The position numbers and the translations under genes are program-made. A stretch of 64,000 nucleotides of DNA from contig CM049307.1 in assembly GCA_026874595.1 (NCBI GenBank), positions 28,869,079-28,933,078 on the forward strand. The letters run 5' to 3'. Below the pieces are notes generated by a model. The model made no database searches. It worked only from the letters and a program-made list of their open reading frames with translations, and was not told the origin of the DNA. The stretch is from Sipunculus nudus (Eukaryota > Annelida > Sipuncula > Golfingiida > Sipunculidae). This document shows positions 56,801 through 64,000 of this stretch, one piece after another (positions within the stretch are counted from its first letter, which is position 1; each line of letters opens with the position of its first letter).

Positions 56801-57636
56801 TACATTTTAAACGCGCATAAGCCACGTTAGCGGACTCATATTATATTGCGTGTATCTATCAATATGATTTTGAAATGGATTTGAAACTTTGTTTTTAAAT
56901 TTGAACATTTTATTACGGAAAATTTAAATATATGTTTTATTGGAATGTCTGAAAATTCTTCAACAGTAAAGATTTCTTTTAAATTTTATACAAATTCTAA
57001 AAAGGCACTAGTATTTGTATTACATCACTATCTGAGAAAATAAGTGATAGAAAGCCCCCCTGGGTCAGATCTGGTCATCATCCCCCCCCCCCCCTTTTTC
57101 AATTAAACAAATGGCGGGAACATAAAGTTTGCTTTTCACAGTAGGTCTACTGTCCATCGAAACTGACCATCTCAAAGTAGTGTAAAATCCTCTCACAAGG
57201 TTCAGTTTTATGACGCAGGTACACAGCATGTCGAGGTACACAGCTATAAAATGCCGGTCCATGTTTGCTAATGAGCGTCATAGCCCGGGCAGTTAAAAGA
57301 AATCAGTACTCCCTTTTCCATGATTTTACCTATAGACCTGGCATCTATATGCTAGCCATGATATCTTTCAGTTGTTTTAATATTTCATTGATGACTTTAC
57401 TTTGTTGGTATATTAAATTAATGTATAATAAGCACTGAACACCGATGTATTATTCGGCAAATCCCGCCGTCTTCTGGGTGGTTATGTTCTTCTACAATAC
57501 CGACATATATATTGTTCCTAAATACGGTACATTTTTTTAAAATTCCTCAGAATATTTGAAGACCTTTCGTAATTTTGAGGTTTTGTCTTGATTTCTTGTT
57601 GCCTCATAGATAATAAAATGTTCTTCTTCATCTTCT
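53801..57636. other. Unassigned intergenic
   Basis: A frame near 54245-54300 reads KIQFVQHAATRCL, loosely like the LQ-VQNAAAR motif of LINE reverse transcriptases; this is weak. A poly-C run lies at about 57081-57094. No gene is recognised. Confidence 0.35.
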
Positions 57637-57690
57637 GAAGGAATGAATGAATTAATGAATGAATAACAGAAAAATGAATTAATGAATGAA
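57637..57690. repeat. (GAAT)n microsatellite
   Basis: GAATGAATGAATTAATGAAT and a second imperfect block. Confidence 0.8.
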
Positions 57691-57970
57691 GATATCTCCT
57701 AAACTGAAAGTTCGAATTTATTTTCCTCTTTTCTTAAGCAGAAATAGATATAAAGCTTCGAGTTAATATCCTCTGCCTGTAATTTGTTACATAAAGTGTC
57801 CGCATACACATCTGCGAGCCATGTATCAATTCAAGCTCAGTATCGCCGTCTACTGGTGCGTTTGTGAAGTCGGGGATACCGTGACGTCATAGTGAGGGAT
57901 GCCCGTGGCCGCGGACCAGAACTGAAAGGTAAACACCAAGTGACCCTGATCCACGGTGATACATGGACAT

Positions 57971-58064
57971 GGACCTCAACGTTCTCCGATATATATCTCT
58001 GCTGGACGGACATTCAGTAATGTTGGTACAGCAGAAATATATCAGAGGACTTGATGGTCCATGA
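57971..58064 (+). other. Imperfect hairpin of pre-miRNA size
   Basis: Left arm 57971-58006 (ATGGACCTCAACG...CTCTGCTG) and right arm 58031-58064 (CAGCAGAAAT...GATGGTCCAT) pair over most of their length with bulges, around a 24-nt loop. Total about 94 nt. It may be a hairpin MITE or a pre-miRNA-like foldback; no evidence of processing exists. Confidence 0.55.
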
Positions 58065-58375
58065 CTACAAGTTGCCCTTGGTGGTATTACTCCGTGCTTG
58101 CTGTCTCATAGTGTTTTTATAAAGTCTTAATCCGCACAGCTCGAGCTGTGGCACTGTGTAAAACCCGGAGCGCACGGACTCCAGTTTCCATATTTTCCGT
58201 TATCCATACCGATAAGAGCACCATTTTTACTGATTCAAGAACAGTAGACAGTCCTTAAATGTTGCGGCTTTGTAATCCAGGCCCTATTAGTTCATTTCCG
58301 CAGGCCTGAGTGTCATGTGGTCATGGTTAGCTTTGTTAATGACCGAATCGGTGAGTAATTTATGACTATATTATA

Positions 58376-59299
58376 GTCCATTTCACCACCTGCTGTCCAC
58401 CTGTTTTTAGTAGATAATTTACTTAAAGGTTTGTATTTTTCAATATTTTCCAAGTAAACAACATATGGAAGTGACAACCTAATATGGCAGTTCAGAATTT
58501 TACAATAATTCCCCCATTCATGTTTCACAACATTTTAGTCTTTTTATCATGATCTGGCAGATATTGTGTGTCCCTCCATAAGTAGCCATCTTTGTTTTAG
58601 CTGGTAATATTTTTTAGAGTGTTTACATGAGATCATCCAATCAGCAGCTGTCAGTTTAGTCTCTCCAACAGGTGCCGCTACCGCTCTTGCACCAGTACGT
58701 CTGTTATTGGACGCCATTTTTTTTCAAGAATCTTGAAAAACGGAAGTGCCGTTGGGCATGCGCAAGGAAACCCCCCTAGCATCTGGAGGTGAAACCAGAA
58801 TAGATGTTGCCCTTGCACAAACCGGGCAGACCCCTATAAAGACAAGTAAACAATATTGTTTGGTTGTGTGGCAAATATATCCACTTTTGCTTGTCTATTG
58901 CAAGGGTGGTATAGTAGGGGGATTCCTTGTGCATGCCAAACAACACTTCCGTTCCTAAGAAAAGTGGCGTCCAATAACAGACGTACTGGTGCAAGAGCGG
59001 TAGCGGCACCTGGCGTCTGTTGGAGCGACTACTGCCAGTTGAGGCTGTTTTTGCATGTGACCAATGACCTTGACTGCCATAAATGGGTCTGATATGTTGT
59101 AAAATGTAGACTGATTTCTCATATTTTCAGAAAATTCTGTTACTCAAATATGGCATAAGGTAGGAATTTAGTTACCTAGTTGAAAATTAGGTTCTGTTAT
59201 CCTCTCCTCTACACTATAATTGTATCTCTTGAAATGAACCTAATAAAAATTTTCATAGCAAAAAACAGGCGGACATGAGGGGATGAAACGGACTTTAGT
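58376..59299. mobile_element. Insertion into family A copy 2 containing a long palindrome
   Basis: Absent from the 18773 copy. Its core is the palindrome 58650-59042, and its right part resembles 50940-51130. Termini are not resolved. Confidence 0.5.
58650..59042. repeat. ~390-bp imperfect palindrome
   Basis: Left arm CTCCAACAGGTGCCGCTACC then GCTCTTGCACCAGTACGTCT pairs with the right arm AGACGTACTGGTGCAAGAGC then GGTAGCGGCACC...TTGGAG. Inner segments CGGAAGTG...GCATGCGCAAGGAA and TTCCTTGTGCATGCC...CACTTCCG continue the symmetry to a centre near AACAATATTGTT (about 58850). A foldback-type element is likely. Confidence 0.85.
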
Positions 59300-59462
59300 A
59301 TACAAAATATGGTGAAGACGGACACCATGAACTGCTTGCATTTGAGAACCATTAATTTTGGTGGACTCCCACACTATTGCAGTAACCACTGCTCATAATT
59401 TTATTTATGACTCTATGAGAAATGGATTAGCACTCATGTCAATCGATCATCACATATCATTT

Positions 59463-61675
59463 TTAGCTCAGCTGACTGAAAGTCATCTCCAAAGTACAGC
59501 TCAGAATAATGGAAAATTTGATACAAAAGCTAGAGTATCTGAACAACTAATGCAGAGATAACCATAATTGTTTGCATGGATATTGATCATGGAGTGTTTC
59601 ATAAGTTTCTGCAGACTGGTGGCACCACCTGTATTTGTTCAGTTTTTTTTACGAAATTTTTCTGTATTTTTGAGACCTTTAAAGATATGAACATCTGTTA
59701 ACAGGGCACAAATCATAAAAACTGGACCAAGAATCTTCATTCTTGACACACAGGGAGACCCATGAAAAGTCTCCATGGAAACTTGAAATTAGGTCTCTGT
59801 TACCCCATTCTTTAAGCTGTATGGGTCCAAAATAACCCCCCCCCCCCCCCAGAATAATGGAAAATTTGATACAAAAACTGCAGTATTTCAATAACTACAA
59901 CACTGATGGTCATGATTTTCGGCATACATATTAATCATGAGCTGTTCCATCAGTTTCTGCAGACTGGGTGTGCCACCTCTATTTTTTTACAAATTTTTTC
60001 TTTTTTTTGAGACCTTTAAAGATGTGGTTATCTGTCAACAGGGTACAAATCGCAACAACTGGACCTAGAATCTTCATTCTTGTCATGCAAGGAGGCCCAT
60101 GAAAGGTGCCTGTGGAAACTTGAAATTAGGTCTCTGTTACCCATATCCTTCAAGCTATAGGACTCCGAAGTATCCCTCAGAATAATGGACAATTTGATAC
60201 AAAAACTGAAGTATCTGAACAACTAATGCAGAGATCACCATGATTTTTTGCATGGATATTGACCATTAAATGTTTTTATTAGTTTCTGCAGACTGATGGA
60301 GCCACCTGTATTTTTGTATCTGCCAAAACGAAGTTTTGCGGATACTATGTTTTTGACCGAGTTCCTCCACCGCGGCGGCGTTCGTTTCCAGAGAGCTCCT
60401 CGGAGACAAATGGACCGATTTTTCCCAAACTTACACCTATTATCGGGTCACATGTGAACTGGTGCCTAACCAATTTGCGTTGACCTCTGACCTTTCCTCT
60501 CTATCCAGTGTCCATTTGTGAGTCTGTTTCCACTCATAAACCCTCATATCTCGGGAACCGTTTGACCGATCAGGAAATAAAATTGATACAAATGTAGCCC
60601 TTGGATTGCTTTATAACATACACAAAAAATGGTGGCGCCACCTGTAACCATGTTTGCACAGTGTCCATCTGTTCATCTGCCTTGGGTTAAAATCACTCAT
60701 ATCTCTGCAGTGAATTGACTAATTCACCTGAAATTCGTCATGCGTATACATCCAGGATAGCTTTCTTGATTTTATGACAGGTGGCGCCACCTACGTTCAC
60801 GTTCACGCTGATGACATCCAAGCTTATATCTTGGGAACTGTTTGACCGATCAGGAAATAAAATTTATACAAATGTAGCCCTTTGATAGCTCTGTAACATA
60901 CACAAAAAATGGTGGCGCCACCTGTAACAATGTTTGCACAGCGTCTGTCTGTTAGTTTGCCGTGGCCTAAAATCACTCATTTCTCTGTAGTGGTTCGACA
61001 TAACTGCCTAAAATTTTACAGGTTTATACATCGTGGACAGCTTTCTTGATTTTATGACAGGTGGCGCCACCTACATTCTAGTTAACGCTGCACACATCCA
61101 AGCTCATATCTCAGGAACCATTTGACCGATTGGGCCAAAATTGTGCATGTGTTTAGATCTCACATAGGTCTTTATCATACACAAAACTGGAGGGGTTACC
61201 TGCAAAGATTTTTGCACAGTGTTTGTCTGTTTGTCTGCCATGGGCAAAAATCGCTCATATACATGTAGTGGTTTGACTTTTCTGCCTAAAATTTTGCAGG
61301 TGTATACAACTTGGACAGCTTTCTGGATTTGTGGTAGGTGGCACAACCTACATACACATTTAGGCTGCAGACATCCATGCTAATATGCAACATACCTCAC
61401 TCTATTTCCCCTTGCCACTCAATCCATGCCTCACTATCCGATTTTGGCAGATACATGTAGTCACTTGTCGGTTACCCGTATTCTAGTTTTAAAAGTTTAC
61501 ACATTTTTCTCTATTTTTGAGATATATAAATACAGACTAAATCTCGGCCTGTTGGTTAATCTGTTTGATGCTTCAGTTGAATGGGTATATACTACCATTC
61601 TGATGATAAAATTTCCTTTGCGAATCTCTTCCCAGTCAGCTGAGCGTCATGACCCATGGGTCACTTGTTTGTTTA
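59463..61675 (+). mobile_element. Family B element, copy 2, with nested family C
   Basis: Starts AGCTCAGCTGACTGAAAGTC and ends CAGTCAGCTGAGCGTCATGA then CCCATGGGTCACTTGT as copy 1. Two and a half ~335-bp units remain (starts near 59663 and 59999). The left end is joined directly to the middle of a unit, so part is deleted. Family C interrupts the last unit. It is itself inserted in family A copy 2. Confidence 0.8.
60316..61454. mobile_element. Family C element with ~280-bp tandem units
   Basis: Starts GTATCTGCCAAAACGAAG and ends GATTTTGGCAGATAC, inverted termini. The left end is itself a hairpin (60316-60345, GTATCTGCC.../...GCGGATAC). Three units of about 280 bp follow (near 60545, 60828, 61105) with TTTGACCGATCAGGAAATAA and GGTGGCGCCACC. 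No protein is recognised. Confidence 0.75.
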
Positions 61676-62404
61676 TATTTTAAGTGAAATTAAATATAAC
61701 AGTGGGGGCATGCTGAAGGAGCTAGATTTATTTGACAAAGTGTGTCAATGACAAGTCATTGCGGACCTGAGACTGATATTAGAGGCTTTATTTAGAGCTC
61801 CTCCACATAACACAGGTTTTGTGTTCCATTCATCTTTCTTTAAATTCAAAAAGCTCTGAGATTTGAATTTTGCAATGACATTATTACCTGAAGGAATTGG
61901 TGAATATAAATGAATTACAAGCGAAGTTATTTATAAGAATAATGATTTTATCAATTTACTTTTATTTTTCTAACATACTGAATTAATAGCAAATATATAA
62001 ATATGAATAATAAAAAGATATAAATGCTAAAAGTACAGATAAAAAAACACAATAACTAAAAAAATTAAATTACATGGGTTTTTTGCCTGAATGTGGTGCT
62101 AAAATATGTACCAGTACCATTAAGAAATGGTAAAACAATGAGTGAAAGGGGTCCGTGACTCACAGACCTTTTTTACTCCTTGTTTTACCATTCTAAGACT
62201 GTAAGGTATGTGTGTCAGGGTCCATAAATGTTTATTGTAAAAGTATGTTGCCAAACAGACTTATGTTTTTAACCAAACACAATAAACAATATGTCTATAG
62301 ATACTTTTCTGCTTAAATATCTGGTCAAATTACCATGGGAGTTTAAGAATGATAAATTTCTCTTCAGGTCTAAGGTCCGTGTTTTACACACTGCCTTGAG
62401 CTGT

Positions 62405-64000
62405 CCACTAGGTCATGTATGATCATTGTCTGTTGGCACCTGAGAGGTTGTCAGTGTCAAGGAAACATGGGGCAGAGCCAGAGTGCCAGAAAAAAAGGCA
62501 TGGGTTATGTATGACAAAGGCAAAACTACGCCGCACATCTGTGTAATACAGTGTTGTAATTCAGTCACCCTGTGACCCCCTAACCTTATTTAATTGGACT
62601 CTGTATTATTTGACCCTGCCATATATTGAGTCCGATACTGAGCCCATACAGTGAGAGTTTCTACAAGACACGGGATTAAACTATTATGACACCAATAAAT
62701 ATGTTTCATGGTTTCGATAGCAACTAAAATAAAACTTGGATCATTATTTTTAAACATTTACTGACCTTTTTTTATCAGGGGCATATCAGCAAGTTTAAAA
62801 AGGACTATGAAGAACATGGTGTTATTGTAGTCCATGAGCCAGACCCCCCAAAAAATGGGGTTGACTACCAAATAGGGGGACTATATGCTGTTTTGTTTTT
62901 CAGTTACTACAGCATCTGAACTGTATGAAAACGTGTGATGGACGTGCAGCATGCCCAGCTAAATGTCTTTTTGGCGGCCATCATTAAAATATGTCAGTTT
63001 TTCTTGTGTACATGCAATTTAATTTTTGGTAATAATTTGGTTTTTGATCGGTCTTGGCCACATTATATTTACCAAGTGCTAATAAAATGGCGAAATATGA
63101 CTTTCTACAGATACCCAAACAAATTTTGATTAATTATTTTAGATGAATATTAAAATATTGATTCATTTTGTATTAACAACTGAAAATAAAAACATTTTTG
63201 GAATATATTTATATATGTATTGCAAAATAATTATTATATTCCAATAATTTGAATGCCTTACACATATGTATACAAAAAAATTAAGATATGGCACATTTTT
63301 TAGCAATATTTAATAGTTTTTAGGCTTTTGAAGTGATGCTGTGTAATAACAAGAGTAATATCACCTAATATTCAGCATTCAAGTTATTGTAGTTTAAATC
63401 AATCATTAAAGTGGTCAAGAGGTCACCTTTTATCATCCTATATTGTCAGAATGTTGAAAAATCTATTATTAGACAAGAATCAGGATTTCATAAAAAAAAC
63501 AAGGCCAGCAGGCCTAATACCTACCTGTGCAATGGGATATACATCAGTTACAATAATGCTTCCATGATAACATGCTTGATCAATCTACGAAAAGTGCTTG
63601 ATTGCTTTTCAAGTACATGTGTGACACGTACATGTACATAACAAGTACCAAACATTTTGAACCCAATTACACAGGGTCACTCTTGGTAAAAAAGCTTATA
63701 TACAACACAAAACTAATTGTAATTGGCACCCCAAGTTTTGTGTATAAGAAAGCCATTCAACATGTATAGACATACAAATTCCATGAAGATAATTCAAACC
63801 ACTCTTAGGCTATATGCACAGATACATGAAACAATTGTAGATGGCACCACAGGTATTGTACATGACGGAGCTGTCCAAAATGTACAGATATGCTTAATTT
63901 CAGGCTGATATATAAAATCCCAACTGTTTTAAACAGGAACATACACTGCGCAAAAATCATTTGGTGTCATGCAGCCATCAATGATGCATTGACATGCCAA
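62405..64000. other. Unassigned; diverged inverted family C unit near 63690-63890
   Basis: Read on the minus strand, 63890-63690 gives TTTTGGACAGCTCCGTCATG, ACCTGTGGTGCCATCTAC and TATACACAAAACTTGGGGTG, in the order of a family C unit. No gene is seen. Confidence 0.45.

Larger units (their letters stand above)
58150..62396 (-). mobile_element. Family A transposon copy 2, interrupted by nested insertions
   Basis: On the minus strand it reads the same landmarks as 18773-19743. GGCACTGTGTAAAACCCGG opens the left side, and ACACACTGCC closes the right. Matching segments are 58150-58375, about 59300-59462 (ACGGAC, CAGTAACCACTGCTCAT, TTTTATTTATGACT) and about 61670-62396 (GCGGACCTGAGACTGATAT, AAGAAATGGTAAAACAA). 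Flanks TCGAGCTGT and TTGAGCTGT match at 8 of 9. Insertions account for the rest. Confidence 0.75.

Overview
The window reads as repeat-dense intergenic DNA from an AT-rich invertebrate genome. A mollusc or another marine lophotrochozoan is my best guess. This rests on the repeat families (Gmr1-like Ty3/gypsy elements, palindromic AGCTCAGCTGACT repeats, a LINE with a TTATC tail) and on introns and Pol III features; it is inference. I find no intact host protein-coding gene. Nearly everything identifiable is transposable element, satellite or palindrome, and most long open frames are by-products of these.

Layout: 0.9-1.6 kb, 20-bp minisatellite. 2.6-9.2 kb, complete but dead Ty3/gypsy element (copy 1) with both LTRs, a perfect proline-tRNA primer site and the order gag-PR-IN-RT-RH. 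9.2-15.7 kb, microsatellites, a 64-bp palindrome, a possible promoter/first exon, and a 1.5-kb satellite with a 52-bp unit. 15.7-24 kb, hAT-type MITE with exact 8-bp target duplication, two arms of a large inverted repeat, LTR fragments, and a 971-bp element ('family A') with 8-bp duplications. 24-30 kb, mostly unassigned; a cluster of possible minus-strand exons lies at 27.2-28.5 kb. 30.7-31.0 kb, a miniature LTR element whose internal region is a reverse-transcribed copy of mature tRNA-Pro. 31.5-32.8 kb, pogo/Tigger-like element. 34.3-35.7 kb, small hAT-like MITE and a tandem-repeat element ('family B'). 38.3-44.8 kb, gypsy copy 2 carrying a nested tandem miniature LTR element. 44.8-53.8 kb, 92-bp satellite, MITEs, LINE remnants, a perfect 29-bp palindrome, and a solo gypsy LTR with exact 4-bp duplication. 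58.1-62.4 kb, a second family A copy in inverted orientation, split by a palindromic insertion and by a family B element that itself contains a third element ('family C').

The most unusual system is the miniature LTR element (TRIM). Its ~157-bp LTR contains a tRNA-like Pol III unit (A box, B box, T5 terminator, D- and T-arm pairing). Its ends, proline-tRNA primer site, purine tract and 4-bp duplication match those of the gypsy family beside it, so the gypsy machinery probably mobilised it. The copy at 30.7 kb appears to record reverse transcriptase reading through the tRNA-Pro primer past position 58, normally the m1A stop that defines an 18-nt primer site.

Limits: positions of degenerate repeats are by eye, no alignment or database search was run, and family assignments rest on termini, duplications and motifs.
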